DNA of 64,000 nt from Closterium sp. Naga37s-1 (Eukaryota; Streptophyta; Zygnematophyceae; Desmidiales; Closteriaceae). The notes under the pieces are model-generated. The model was given only the letters and a program-made list of their open reading frames with translations, was not told where the DNA came from and ran no database searches. Position 1 is the first letter of the stretch; the number at the start of each line of letters is the position of its first letter. The DNA is taken from contig CANJKZ010000768.1 in assembly GCA_947471745.1 (NCBI GenBank), positions 62,001-126,000 on the forward strand, given 5' to 3'. The translations under genes and the position numbers were made by a program. Shown one piece after another: positions 32,601 to 44,173 of the stretch.

Positions 32601-35600
32601 TCTTCCCCCTCTCTTCCCCCTCTCTTCCCCCTCTCTTCCCAGGCCCCGTCCCCTTTTTCCCGACTTCCCGACTTCACACCCCTTTCTACACGTCTCTCCC
32701 CTTTTCCGCTCTTCACGCCCGTCCCCCTCGCTCCCCTCTCCACTCCCCTCCCGCACGAGTCACAGATCGAGTACCCAGAGATAGAGGACGGGGTGAAACC
32801 TCGCCACCGATTCATGTCTTCCTATGAGCAGGTGAGTGTGTGGGTTGTGGTGTTGTGGTGTGGTGGTGTGGTGTGCCGCCGTTGCCATGGTAACGAGGTG
32901 ACTTTTGAGTCGACTCAAAAGCAGGTGAGTGTGTGGGTTGTGGTGTGGTGGTGTGGTGTGGTGGTGTGGTGTGCCGCCGTTGTGATCTGTGGTGATGTGG
33001 TGTGTGGTGTTTTGATGTGCATGTTCTGATCTGCCTATGTGCCCTTGCGTCCCTTCCTTTCCCCCTTTTCCAGTTTCCCAGTAATCCTCATTTTCCTCCT
33101 TTTCTCCATGCCCCTCCCCCCTCCCCTCTCCCCCTTCATCCTCCCCATCCGCCATCCCCCCCAGAAATTCCCCCTCATCCTCTTCCCCTCCAGTGAGTCG
33201 AGTCAAGAGACAAGAGCATTAAACACCATCCTCTCTCCTCTCTTTTTCCCCTCTCTCCATCCTCCCCAATCCTCCCTCAATCCCCACTTCATTGCACCGA
33301 GTTGAGTCGTGGGACAAGAACTTCCAGTACCTGTCGTTAGCGCCGCAGCCCCCCTGCTCTCCCCATTCTCTCCCCATTCTTCCCCCCTTCTCCCCCCCTT
33401 CTCCCCCCATCATCCCCACACTCTCCCCACACGCCCCCCCTCCACCGAGTCGAGTCGCGGGACAAGGACTTCCAGTACCTGCTGTTTGCACAGCAGCCCC
33501 CCTGCACTCCCCATTCTCCCCACACTCTCCCCACACGCCCCCCCTCCACCGAGTCGAGTCGCGGGACAAGAACCTCCAGAACCTGTTGTTTGTCCAGCAC
33601 CTATTCTCTTCCCCTGTCCTTCCCCCACTGTCCCCCGATTCCCTCTATTCCCCCCTCTCCCCTCTACCTGCTGTTTGCACCAAACACCAACTCCCTTGTT
33701 CCTTCGTTGAGGCGCCTCAAACCTGCTGTTTGCACCAAACACCAACTCCCTTGTTCCTTCTTTGAGGCGCCTCAAAAACCTGCTGTTTGCACCAAACACC
33801 AACTCCCTTGTTCCTTCTTTGAGGCGCCTCAAAAACCTGCTGTTTGCACCAAACACCAACTCCCTTGTTCCTTCTTTGAGGCGCCTCAAAAACCTGCTGT
33901 TTGCACCAAACACCAACTCCCTTGTTCCTTCCCTTCTCCCTCCATTCTCCCCCCATCCTTCCTGCATCCTCCCCCCACCCATCCCCACCCATCCCTACTG
34001 CATTGCAGCGAGTTGAATCCTGGGACAAGAACTTTCAGTACCTGCTGTTTGCGGCAGCACACACAAACCCTCTCCATCATCCTCTCCTCTCCCCCCCTCC
34101 CCATCCGCCCCCCACCCATCCCCATCCAACCCCACCCAAATTCACCGCATTGCAGCGAGTTGAATCCTGGGACAAGAACTTTCAGTACCTGCTGTTTGCA
34201 GCAGAGCCCTACGAAATCATATCTTTTAAGGTACGCAATCGTCTCGTCCCTGTGAAGCAACCAGATCCTATACTTGAAGGAATAATTTCACCTCGAGACG
34301 AAACGAAACGAAATGTTGTCGCTCGAGGTGACTTCCAACCAACCTCTCTTTTGTCTCCTTCCTGCATGCACTCCCCCCATGTGTTCGATTCAACTTGAAA
34401 CAATCCCCTTCTACTTTTTATGAGTCTGCAAAACTTGACTGCAAAACAGTCCTGCGAAGCTCTTCAAGCTACACCCCCCCCCCCCCCCCCGCCCCACCTT
34501 CCCCACCCCGCCCACTCTCTCCCCTGCAGGGTGGGTGTTCTTTTCCGTGTTCACTAACCGACCCTCCTGCAGTTTCCCTCCCCACCTAATAATACCCCCT
34601 TCCTGCTTTTTATGACAAAAATTGCACCTTTTACGAGTGTGCAATGCTTGTGTACTCCCTTCTTCTAACTCCTCAAGCTACCAGTTTTGAGTCGACTCAA
34701 AAGTCAGCTCCCCCCTTCCTGCTTTTTATGAGTGTGCAATGCCTCTGTACTCCCTTCTTTTAACTCCTCAAGCTACCACCTCCCCTCCCCTTCCCCACCC
34801 CACCCACGCTCTCCCCCTGCGCTTTCCCTTCGTCACTAACAGATCCCGAGCACGGAAATCGACAAGACCCCATCCAAGTTCTTCTCGCATTGGAACCCTG
34901 ATACCAAGACCTTCACAGTAAGTGAAGCTTTATTGTAACTGAAACCTCTTGAAAGTTCTATACGTGCATCCCACCTACCTCCCTTCCAAGTTTCTTCTCG
35001 CATTGAAACCCTGATACCAAGACCTTCACAGTAAGTAACACATCGCTCTTGCGGGGTTTTTTCACAGTCAGTAGTTTATAGTTTATCACTCTACGTGTGC
35101 ATGCATCCTAACTTCTCTCCAACGTCGTTCTGTTCTGTGTGCATCCTATGTTCTCCCTTCGTCTCCTATTTTCTCCCTTCTCCTATCTTTCTCCGATCTT
35201 CTCCCCCCCATGCAGCTCCAGCTATACTTCAAGCCCCGCCCAGTGGCCCCCACCTTCTCATGCAGCCCCCACCTTCTCATGCAGCCCCCACCTACTCATG
35301 CATTGTGCTGGGTTCCCTTTCCCCCCACATCCCCCCCTTTCCCAGCCCCGCCCAGTGGCCCCCACCTACTCATGCATTGTGCTGGGTTCCCTTTCCCCCC
35401 ACATCCCCCCCTTTCCCAGCCCCGCCCAGTGGCCCCCACCTACTCATGCATTGTGCTGGGTTCCCTTTCCCCCCACATCCCCCCCTTTCCCAGCCCCGCC
35501 CAGTGGCCCCCACCTACTCATGCATTGTGCTGGGTTCCCTTTCCCCCCACATCCCCCCCTTTCCCAGCCCCGCCCAGTGGCCCCCACCTACTCATGCATT

Positions 35601-36843
35601 GTGCTGGGTTCCCTTTCCCCCCACATCCCCCCCTTTCCCAGCCCCGCCCAGTGGCCCCCACCTACTCATGCATTGTGCTGGGTTCCCTTTCCCCCCACAT
35701 CCCCCCCTTTCCCAGCCCCGCCCAGTGGCCCCCACCTACTCATGCATTGTGCTGGGTTCCCTTTCCCCCCACATCCCCCCCTTTCCCAGCCCCGCCCAGT
35801 GGCCCCCACCTACTCATGCATTGTGCTGGGTTCCCTTTCCCCCCACATCCCCCCCTTTCCCAGCCCCGCCCAGTGGCCCCCACCTACTCATGCATTGTGC
35901 TGGGTTCCCTTTCCCCCCACATCCCCCCCTTTCCCAGCCCCGCCCAGTGGCCCCCACCTACTCATGCATTGTGCTGGGTTCCCTTTCCCCCCACATCCCC
36001 CCCTTTCCCAGCCCCGCCCAGTGGCCCCCACCTACTCATGCATTGTGCTGGGTTCCCTTTCCCCCCACATCCCCCCCTTTCCCAGCCCCGCCCAGTGGCC
36101 CCCACCTACTCATGCATTGTGGTTCTCATCCACCTCAACCAGTGGTTCTCAGCTGTCTTGTATCGACTGGGCTGCCCTCACTGCCTCACCTCAACTTCTT
36201 CTTGCCCTGTTTCACTCACCCTACTTTTCCCCCCATGCAGCTTCAGCTATACTTCAAGCCCCGCCCAGTCGCCCCCACCAACCCCAACGCACATCTCCTC
36301 CCCTCCTCCATGCCTCCCCATCCCCACCCACCTCCCCCTCCTCTCTCCTCCCGCCCCCCTCCTCCTACCGGCCCCTCCCCCCGCCCCCCTCCCCCGTCCT
36401 ACCCTTCCTCCATGCCCCCTCCCCCTCCTCCCCCTTCCTCCATGCCCCCGCCTCCCCCACCAAGCGGATACGCTCCCCCTCCTCCCCCAAGTGGATATGC
36501 ACCCCCTCCCCCTCCCCCTCAAGGGGGGCAGTATGGGGGGGGAGGCGGGTACATGCCCCCCCCTCCCCCGCCACAGCAGCAAGGGGGGGGAGGGGCGGGG
36601 GGAATGGGGGCGTATGGGGGTGCGTATGGGGGGTATCCCCCTAGCAACCAGCCACAGGCACATGTGGGGGGAGCGGGGGGAGCAGGGGGAGGGGGAGGGG
36701 GAGCAGGGGGAGCGCCAGTGTCCAGACCCCCACCCCCACCCCCCCAGCAGCAGCAAGGGGGGATGTATTCTGCTGTTCCCCCGCCTCCCCCTGCTGCACC
36801 TGGAGGGTACCAGCCCCCCCCGCCACCACCTCCGACCCAGTAG
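29616..36843 (+). CDS. SF3A2: Splicing factor 3A subunit 2 (SF3a66/SAP62/Prp11 homologue)
   Basis: Core U2 snRNP spliceosome subunit. Seven exons join in frame: 29616-29767, 30500-30669, 32236-32312, 32766-32831, 34156-34230, 34843-34917 and 36241-36843, giving about 405 residues. N terminus: MDREWGSKPG and AKDPYFMRNHIG. The C2H2 matrin-type zinc finger follows as YECKLCLTLHNNEGNYLAHT plus QGKRHQQNLAKRAAKEA, then PRVNPRKT, KIGRPGYRVTKQFDPETHQR, IEYPEIEDGVKPRHRF, RVESWDKNFQYLLFAAEPYE, IPSTEIDKTPSKFFSHWNPD and LQLYFKPRPV, with a Pro/Gly-rich tail. All junctions have GT..AG ends and matching phase. Introns carry multiple exon echoes: zinc-finger exon three to four, HQQNLAKRAAKEA segment five extra, RVESWDKNFQYL exon about six, the acceptor of the last exon twelve. 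It is the complete copy of the duplicated locus. Confidence 0.95.
30712..30840. repeat. GAGT/GCGT microsatellite
   Basis: Imperfect GTGAGTGAGTGCGTGCGTGA repeats immediately after the exon 2 donor of SF3A2; they resemble expanded 5' splice-site sequence. Confidence 0.9.
30855..31578 (+). repeat. Five echoes of the 3' half of SF3A2 exon 2
   Basis: Copies at about 30855, 30995, 31155, 31310 and 31475 each run from an AG before CGGCACCAGCAGAA to AAGACAG|GTGAG. They encode HQQNLAKRAAKEAQEAPALP with substitutions, so they are diverged, not assembly duplicates. Used as exons they would not keep phase with exon 3. Confidence 0.9.
31713..32108. repeat. CCATACCATG/CCATACCATC satellite in SF3A2 intron 2
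   Basis: About 400 bp of alternating TACCATGCCA and TACCATCCA units. Open in several frames on both strands, which gives Met/Trp/Tyr/Gly- or Pro/Tyr/His-rich spurious ORFs. Confidence 0.97.
32902..32921. repeat. 20-bp palindrome between two copies of a donor-site duplication
   Basis: CTTTTGAGTCGACTCAAAAG. The segment GCAGGTGAGTGTGTGGGTTG followed by GT-rich DNA and GTGCCGCCGTTG occurs once before (from 32828) and once after (from 32921), so exon 4's donor is duplicated across the palindrome. Confidence 0.92.
33664..33930 (+). repeat. 57-bp array of a partial SF3A2 exon 5 echo joined by GGCGCC palindromes
   Basis: Five copies of ACCTGCTGTTTGCACCAAAC plus CAACTCCCTTGTTCCTT are joined by four palindromes (33707-33720, 33761-33776, 33818-33833, 33875-33890), the best being TTTGAGGCGCCTCAAA. 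The ACCTGCTGTTTGCA start is the 3' part of the exon encoding YLLFA. Confidence 0.95.
34685..34702. repeat. 18-bp palindrome between duplicated intron segments
   Basis: TTTTGAGTCGACTCAAAA. Left copy 34600-34684 and right copy from about 34717 share CCTGCTTTTTATGA, GAGTGTGCAATGC, GTACTCCCTTCTT and AACTCCTCAAGCTACCA, with several differences. Confidence 0.93.
35299..36112 (+). repeat. 74-bp minisatellite of splice-acceptor plus exon start (11 units)
   Basis: TGCATTGTGCTGGGTTCCCT recurs every 74 bp from 35299, with a twelfth start at 36113. Each unit carries a pyrimidine tract, CCCTTTCCCAG and the beginning of the last SF3A2 exon (CCCCGCCCAGTGGCCCCCAC). Units are nearly identical, so expansion is recent. 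Lies in the intron before the true acceptor at 36240. Confidence 0.97.
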
Positions 36844-36845
36844 AT

Positions 36846-37281
36846 GTGCGTTGAGGGGATAGGGTGCGGAAGCAGATAGCAGCATGAGTGGCTGGGGGAG
36901 TTTGAGGAGCAGCGGAGGAACAGGGGGAGCAGCGGGGGAACAGGGGGAGCAGCAGGGGAACAGGGGGAGCAGCGGGGGAACAGGGGGAGCAGCAGCACCA
37001 GCAAGGGGGTATGTATTCCGCTGTTCCCCTGCTCCCCCCCTGCTGCACCTGGGGGGTACCAGCCCCCCCCGCCACCACCTCCGACCCAATAGATGTGTTA
37101 TGAGGGAATAGGGTGCGGAAGCAGATAGCAGCATGAGTGGCTGGGGGAGTTTGAGGAGCAGAGGAGGAACAGGGGGAGAAGCAGTAGCAGCAAGGGGGGA
37201 TGTATGCTGCTGTTCCCCCGCCTCTCCCTGCTGCACCTGGGGGGTACCAGCCCCCCCCACCACCACCACCGACCCAGTAGA
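36846..37281 (+). repeat. Two echoes of the SF3A2 3' end
   Basis: After the stop at 36843 the tail (GGTATGTATTCCGCTGTTCC, CTGCTGCACCTGG, CACCACCTCCGACCCA-stop) recurs ending at about 37092 and 37280, each with the adjoining GCGGAAGCAGATAGCAGCAT 3' UTR. Confidence 0.9.
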
Positions 37282-40089
37282 CGTGTTTGCGGGGGAGTAG
37301 GAGTGGGAGTGGGAGGGTGAGGGGGAGGGAGAGTGGGAAGGTGTAGGAGAGTTATGGGGAACAAGAAGGCCGGGTGGGCACGTGTTATGTAGTGTCCAGG
37401 AGTTAGCAAGGTTTGTGTTGGATTTTTTTACATGGGTATACTGCTATCCACAACAGAACAAAGAATGTCCATGCTCATTCTTTGCTTGTTGTAAGAGGGT
37501 TTTTCATAGTAAGAACTCACTCTTTTTCTTTACGCACAGTAGTCATTCTCCAATCCAAATACATAATAAAGGTGCGGCCACCCTTTTCGAACCCATGGAG
37601 CGCGTCCCAAAGCGTACAATTCATGTGTTGCAGAAGCGCGATCGCTCTGATTACTCCGATTAGGTCAAAGATCGCCACTGGCAGTTCTTTGGTCAGGAAA
37701 CGAGCATCCCACGAAGCTCGGATGTGCTCAGGCGATCAAATGCGACAGCCCATCTACTTCGTGTGGTTCACGACGAACATGTAACCAGGCTTAGCTGTAA
37801 CCGCCCTAGAGAAAAAAAACACGTGGCCGGAAAGGGCATCATTGGGCATTGTCTGCCAGCTGCCCGTTCAGCGTCGCGCCAACGGAGCAAGGTGTCTGCC
37901 GCAGTCCATCCACAGGCATAATCTGTCACCTCGCGCCACCGTGCGAGTGTGGATTTGTGTTATCCGTTGATTTTCTTTCCGTGGGTGTGTGCATTCTACA
38001 CCTTTCGCTGTTCAAAACTGGACGGCACTGGGCATTCAGAAGATGTCAGACAGCGGGATGGGGTAGAGTGGGGTTTCGTTGTCCAGCGAACCACAAATCT
38101 TAATCCTGACCTCGCGAGTGGAAAGGAAAGCGCATCTAGCTCGATTGTGCACAGAACAAAAATTTCAGCGTTTTGGGAAGCGAAAAAAATGCGTACTGTT
38201 CTGTACAAGTGATGCCCACCCCATGCACGCGAATTTTCTCTGCACCGGATGGAAACGCTGCACCCGAGGTTTTTTCCCTAGCCTGTTGCACCCACGGTAC
38301 AAGCGCGTCGCGGGGTTATGACCAATAGCAACGAAATGACCGATGTCAAAATGAAGAGACTGAAGTCAAAATGTCAACGGATAAGGTTACAGATCCTTCA
38401 TATAAGCACCTGCGAATACTTTTAAGCTGGCTGCGAATTGACGAAACTTAGGCGAAATTCACGATACGACTTATACGCCCTCTTCACAAGGCAACCGGGA
38501 GGGGCTCAATCAGGCATCATGTGTACAGCTGCAAAATTCCCACTCACCAATGGATGCGAAACGGTGACCATTCCCCTCTTCTGGTTTGAGCTGGCTCCTC
38601 CCACAACGCCCCACCAGCACAGAACAAGCCTCACAATGAGGGTGCGCTCGGTAGCGCTACCGTTTCGCTAAACGACGCTACCAAGTGAGTCAGCTTACTG
38701 CCCGCGGGCAGAAAAACTAAAACCCATTCGGACTGCATGCCATTCGGGAGCCTCAAACCGAATCGAACGGTCGGCGTACTTTGGATAATCGCAAACACTT
38801 TTCCGAACTAGATTAGAAATATCCCACTGGTTCGGGCTTCATCGTATTCGTCGAAGTCCAAATATCTACTTGGCTCGGTCTCTACCGTGTCTGTTCGCTC
38901 GTGCTTTTGCGCGTCGATTAGTGGGTACGCGGTGCGGTTGCAAATCTCAAGAACATTTGAGCGTTGAACAAACAGAAAGGCGACTTCCCCATCCCGTCGT
39001 TCTGTTCCGGTTCCGGGGCTCGTACACAGGAAGCGCGTTTGACTCCTACAACTTTTCTCGTCATTTGGGTGTTTAGTGAGCAACCTTATTTCGCTTCCTC
39101 GCCAACTTTCGCCACGGGCAAAATCGGGACGGTAGTGGGCAGGTGAAGAAATGTAACCAGCTTCCTCAAAATATCTCACGAACGGACGGATGCCAGCATG
39201 ATAAGCTGTCTGTTCAACGGCTGCGATCAAAATAGGGGCTTGTATCGTGCGTGCAACTGGCTGGTACTACTTGCAATTGGGCAGGCTGTCGAGCTTGGGC
39301 AGACCAAATTCGCGTGCAGTCGTTGAGCATCCTGTGTATCAGCGACTTTCGATTCAGCCCCATAGGTAGGAGGCAGGAACGCAGCCATTTCAAAGATACG
39401 ACCAATCTGTCATACTTATGCTACCACTGTAGCTCGCAAGTGCTCGAGCTTTTTAGGACCACACAGCTTGCCGCGACGAGTCATAGCCGCACCACCTTAA
39501 TCTCACTTCGTCCATGGCGCCCATCCCCTTGGCATGTGAGCTGTTGCACTTCTTCACGTGTCGGGTGCGAAGGGCTGACGTCCCTAACGTCCCTATTAAA
39601 ATGGCGCCGTTCGCGCGACTACAACATCTCCAAGTAGGAACAAGTGGCAGTCCTTCCAGCATACCACACGGCGTCATTTCTTCCAAGTTGCGAAGACCCG
39701 CGTTTCTTTATTCCCATCGCTGTCTGCAGCACTCCAGGGCTGGGTATTTCTCCTTACCAAAGAGAAGGACAAAGCTTACGCCCCGTGACGGTGTTCCAGT
39801 CCAGTCACTACTGCAGAAAACGCCGGTCCCGGAAGCATGATCCCTCGCAGCGCGGTCCTTTGATTTCACTACGTCTCTGGTTCTCTGCCGCGCAGGTACC
39901 CACAGCGGTTCCACCGGACGGTCGCCTCACAGTGACCTAAAGGCCGCGTTTTTTAGGGACCCCCTAATTACTACGGTGGCAATTGCTCCTGCTTTCGTCC
40001 CATTCAACTTTTCCGCGCGAAATCTCTGCTTTCGTCGAAATCTCTGCGATATCCTCAATTTCCGTCGTCTCGCGCCGTTTCGCGATTAA
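37282..40089. other. Long intergenic region
   Basis: SF3A2 3' UTR followed by unique sequence. A minus ORF at 38808-39230 (140 codons) has no domain I recognise and no paralogue here, so I do not call it. 39990-40089 is probably 5' UTR of the next gene, with repeated CGAAATCTCTGCG phrases. Confidence 0.45.
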
Positions 40090-42556
40090 ATGGCTCCCTA
40101 CGCGACTCAAGGCGCGCCGCTCAACGTCTCCGAATCCGCCATGGCCGCCGCTGCATTTGGCGCAACCGCGGCCAGCGAAAGCTTCGAATACCAGAAGGCT
40201 GGTTACCACCAAAGATGCGATTTCGCGACACCAAATTTCGCCATTCCTCGTCAACGGGACGTGCCGACTCTCGCGCCGGCTCCCTCGCTTGAAAAGCAGA
40301 TCCACCGCCGCATAATGCGCTCGACTGCTGCTACTACCTCCGCCTCAGCCGCCGCCGCCGCCGCCGTTGCCACAGCTGCAGGCGCATCCACCACCACCGC
40401 AGGAGCCGCGGCGCAGAGTAACATGAGGATGGCGATCGGGCGCAGTCATAGCGGCGCGGCCGCTTTTGATTCGAATGGAGACGCGGCGAACCGCTCACAT
40501 TACAGCCTTTCTGAGATGCGGCGCGAATACCACACGGGCCAAGGCGGCGCGCCGGCCTCGACGATAAACGGACGGAGACGGCCGTCTCTGTCCGTCAACC
40601 CCACTGCTGCGCCGACAGCCGCCTCCGTCAGTTCGAGCCGCCCAGGCGGCAGGCTGACGCGGCGCGGGTCCGCGGACGTAGCGCTGTTGTGCGGCTCGAA
40701 AGGCGTCGGCGCGACAGGCGGTGGTGATTACTGCAGCGTTGAGTATGGCGGCGATGGCTATGGCACGAGAATTTTATCTACCAGTACTCGAGCGACGCGA
40801 AGCTTTTCCCCTTGGGATTCCGAACTCCCGAACGTGACAACAAGTTCAAAGTGTGATAAAACTACCGAGGATTTTGCCGCGATCTGCTTGAACATGGAAG
40901 GTACGAGCCTGACTTTTATCGAGCCTGCTTTTGAGTCGGCGTGTATTGAACCCGGCGTTTCTGGGCCTAAGCATCTCTGACTTTTCCATGTCTAACGGCC
41001 TTTTTTTAATTTCTTTTTTTTTCGTTTCCTTCCCTTGCGTTCTTAAAACAGACATTCAGGGCATGGCAGCACACAAAGACCTGAGCAGGATTCTCATCAG
41101 CAGCATTGACATCGTCTCGGTCCCGGGGTCTCTCCTTCCCTGCGCTTCCCCTCCTGCTGCAACCACTTCCCCGACTGAAGCCACAGCTACAGCTTCTGCA
41201 ACAGCTGCTGCTCCTGCTGCTACATCCGCTGCTGCTGCTGCTGCTGAATACGTTCTATGGGGCGTCCAATTCGCCGACAGCCCTGCCTGGGTTTTCCGCT
41301 CTCCCAACGGGTCACTCCCGGTGGCACAGTCGCATGCTATGGGAAATACTACAGGCACAGATAAAACCAGGAGGGGCGCAACCCGCCGTTCCCCTCTGTC
41401 TCCTCACTCTCCATCCGTTCAGTTTCCTCCCCCTCACTCTCCTCCCCCTCACTCCCCACCCCCTCACTCTCCTCCCCTTCACTCTCCTCCCCTTCACTCT
41501 CCTCATTCTCAGCCCTCATCACCACATCAGCCCGCCTTCACATCACACTCGTCACCACATAAGCTCGCCTCCACATCAGCTGCATGGAAGCGGCCTACAA
41601 GCCGGTTGTCACCCACTGGGGGGGGTGTACGTCCGTTAGTTCCCCGTTCAAGCAGCATTCCAGAGTTGTACACATCTGCTGCTACCGTGGCTACTCCTGC
41701 TGCTACTGCTGCTGCCGCAGCTTATTCTGCTGCTCCTTCTGCTGCTCGTGCTGCTGCTGTAGCTGCCACTTGTGCTGCTGCAGCCTCTGCCGCCTCTACC
41801 CTCTCACCTGCCAGTTTTGCAGCAACTACAGTACCCTCCACTGCTGTTGTGAGGGCCCTCGGTGGGGCTTTCATCCGCCAACATTCAACGGCCCAGATTC
41901 ACACATCAACGGCTGAGATTGACCCACTACTGGTTGACATTGTACCCATCAGCAGCAGTAAGCAGCAAAACCCTGTTCGGCCGGTCCACAATAGACGCAG
42001 GTCACTCTCCGATATCCCTTCTTCTGCCGATTCTTCCGCCTTCTCCTCCCCCTTCGCCTCTCTCTCCCCTTCCTCCGCTGCTTCTCAGTCTCCCTCTTCA
42101 GTCTTCTCTCCTCGCTTTTCACGGTTTGAACCGTCTCAGAAACGTTCACCTGAGCATTCGCCTGCTGATACAAGCCCAACTAATGGGGCGAGCACCAAGC
42201 CCAGCATCTCCAAGGAGGCTTCAGGTGTTCGGCCAGGTGTTTTGGTTGCGGCAGCAGGCTCGGAAGCAGGCTCGGGTGGTGCATCCAGCTTTGGCATTTG
42301 GGTGGGCGGATCAACCAGGACTACATTTGCTGACGCTCTTGCTGCTTCTCGTTTGAGTGCTGGGCTTAGCCGACTTTCTCCAACAGAGAGCAACGCACAT
42401 AAAGCTGCACTCGGAGCTCAGCAGCCGAAGCAGGATGACTCGACAGTCATTAACGAAGGGATCAAGCGGATTGGGTTCAATTATCAGGTGGATCTGGAGC
42501 AAATGCCCAAATACATGACAGATGACGAGCTTAGCCACTTCATATTCAATGTGTGA
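40090..42556 (+). CDS. Unrecognised Ala/Ser/Pro-rich protein, two exons
   Basis: Exon 1 40090-40900, donor GAAG|GTACGA; exon 2 41052-42556, acceptor TTAAAACAG|ACATT. The join keeps frame and gives about 771 residues. Exon 1 begins MAPYATQGAPLNVSESAM, contains poly-Ala/Thr stretches and RRRPSLSVN, and ends FAAICLNME; exon 2 continues DIQGMAAHKDLSRILISSID. Long Ser/Pro/His-rich (SPPPHSPP), poly-Ala and Ser-rich regions follow. The C terminus is the most protein-like part: INEGIKRIGFNYQVDLEQMP, then KYMTDDELSHFIFNV. I recognise no domain; no signal peptide or membrane segment is seen. Many Ser/Arg and RRPSLS-type sites suggest a phosphorylated intracellular regulator, but that is speculation. 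Confidence 0.6.
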
Positions 42557-42725
42557 GTTACGATTTGAGGTATAGCTGCTTCTCATCAAGGTGGAGATAT
42601 AGCTGCTTCTCATTCACAAACTTGAATGACGTTATCAAGTGGATTGGGTTCACTTATGAGGTGGAACTGGAGCAAATGCCCAAGTACATGACTGATGATG
42701 TAGCCACTTCATATTCAACGTGTAA
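42557..42725 (+). repeat. Echo of the C-terminal coding segment
   Basis: GATATAGCTGCTTCTCATTC-type sequence, then a copy of the IKWIGFTYEVELEQMPKYMT coding block (42625-42720) with about 10% differences from 42462-42555. Same exon-echo pattern as in neighbouring genes. Confidence 0.88.
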
Positions 42726-43250
42726 GGTTACAATGTGTGTTATTTACAATCAATACTTGTGAAAGCCAACCAGATGCTATGGGAGGGATCCGTATTGATC
42801 AGCTTGATTTTATCCCATCTGGATCATTTATTCATATCCACAGAAACATGTACCGGTATCGGAGGGCATCTCGGCTATATTGGAGTGAAACACCGAGGAG
42901 CACCCTAAAAACCCACAGTACGGTACAGTATCAAAACTTGTCTAGTGATGGCTCGTCTGCACTGCAACAAAGATGGGACACACCTAACTTTCCAGAAATG
43001 CATCTGACTGATCCTCCTACTGCTTCAGCTTGTGCTGTTACAGCGATCAAAACCATAATTATACATGGTTGAAGCTTGGATAGGTGCATGCATCAGCACA
43101 TACTGTACCCGAAACTAGCCACTATCGAGCAGCGATAGTGCCTCAGTTAAAAAAACGTGTGGGAGGGGGGAAGAAGAGGAGAAGATTCTCTCTCTTTTCT
43201 CCGTGTCCTTATTTCGTCCAAAACACTAGCGTCCCTCCAGCTCATCCTCG
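42726..43250. other. Intergenic
   Basis: Convergent 3' ends. No gene seen. Confidence 0.4.
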
Positions 43251-44173
43251 CTATAGTGTCGTTTCCCTAAGGTCTCCATCATTGCACCCCGTTACAGTGT
43301 CATTGTCCCGCATAGAGTCACCTCTTGTACCCGCACTGTAGCTGGTAACCTCCTCCACGAGGGGTATGTACACCGGAGCTTGACTCGATAATCTTACTAC
43401 AGAGCTGACAGATAGCGAACCTTGTAACGATTTCAGCACCACGGCTTCGTATTGGCTGGTAACCAGTGTCGACCAGCGCTCGGCGACGCTCGCTTTCCGG
43501 CTCGGGGAGTGCGCGTGGGTGGCATGGGTGGTGGTGGTAGCTGTGAAAACAACGTCGTAGCTGAAACTTTGGGAGTTGTATCCCGAGGAGGTGTGACCGC
43601 TCGAGGCGTGCTTTTCCGCTGCGTTGACGATTTCTAGATGCACAGCCGCGTCCTGATTGCGGGAAACAGGAGGAATAACAAGGATGGCAGAGAGAGTTAA
43701 GAACAGCGGGGGAGAGTGACGGCATAATGACGTGAATGGTAAACAAAGGAATCGGACATCGGAAGGAAGATAGGAGGAAGACGGGAAGTGTGGTGAACGA
43801 GGGAGGGAGGAGGGGGGAACGGTGAGACATGACAGAACGCGTGGTCAGCTAACTCATCGGTGCAAACCTAAGCCTAACAAGCCACTCTCGATCAAGCTAT
43901 TCACTGTGCTCTTCTCACCATCTTAGCATTCATGTCCGCGACCACGAATTCCGCAATCTGTGCCACCTCAGCACTCCGCGGGTCCACGATGACGTAGCCT
44001 CCAGGCAGCAACACTCCTGTATGTTCCGGAAGCGATACTGTAGACGCTATCGGTAGTGTAGACTGCATTCTTGTGTGGTCCGGAAACGACGCTGTATGTT
44101 GCGCCTTGGAGAAGCTACAGCTCAGTAACGTCGTAGTGGCTACGAGTACAGAAATGGCCCGAGAAATTGCCAT
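43251..44173 (-). CDS. Secreted cystatin-like protein
   Basis: Two exons: 43919-44173 (start ATG at 44173, donor ATG|GTGAGA) and 43251-43652 (acceptor CCCGCAATCAG|GAC), joining in phase to about 218 residues. The N terminus is a signal peptide (MAISRAISVLVATTTLLSC). The segment LPGGYVIVDPRSAEVAQIAE followed by FVVADMNAK resembles the plant cystatin start (GG, then D..EVQEIAEFAV..N). LEIVNAAEKHASSG, SYDVVFTATTT and YEAVVLKSLQG could be the inhibitory loop and strands. The canonical QxVxG loop is not visible, so protease inhibition is uncertain. By family knowledge cystatins inhibit papain-like cysteine proteases in the secretory pathway or apoplast. Confidence 0.5.

Noticed and set aside
35095-36862. 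Three overlapping ORFs of 500-580 codons, Pro/His-rich
   Set aside because: Created by the 74-bp acceptor minisatellite, which stays open in all forward frames. Only 36241-36843 in one frame is the SF3A2 last exon.
38808-39230. 140-codon minus ORF as a gene
   Set aside because: No recognisable motif, no paralogue in the window, no clear splice or upstream support.
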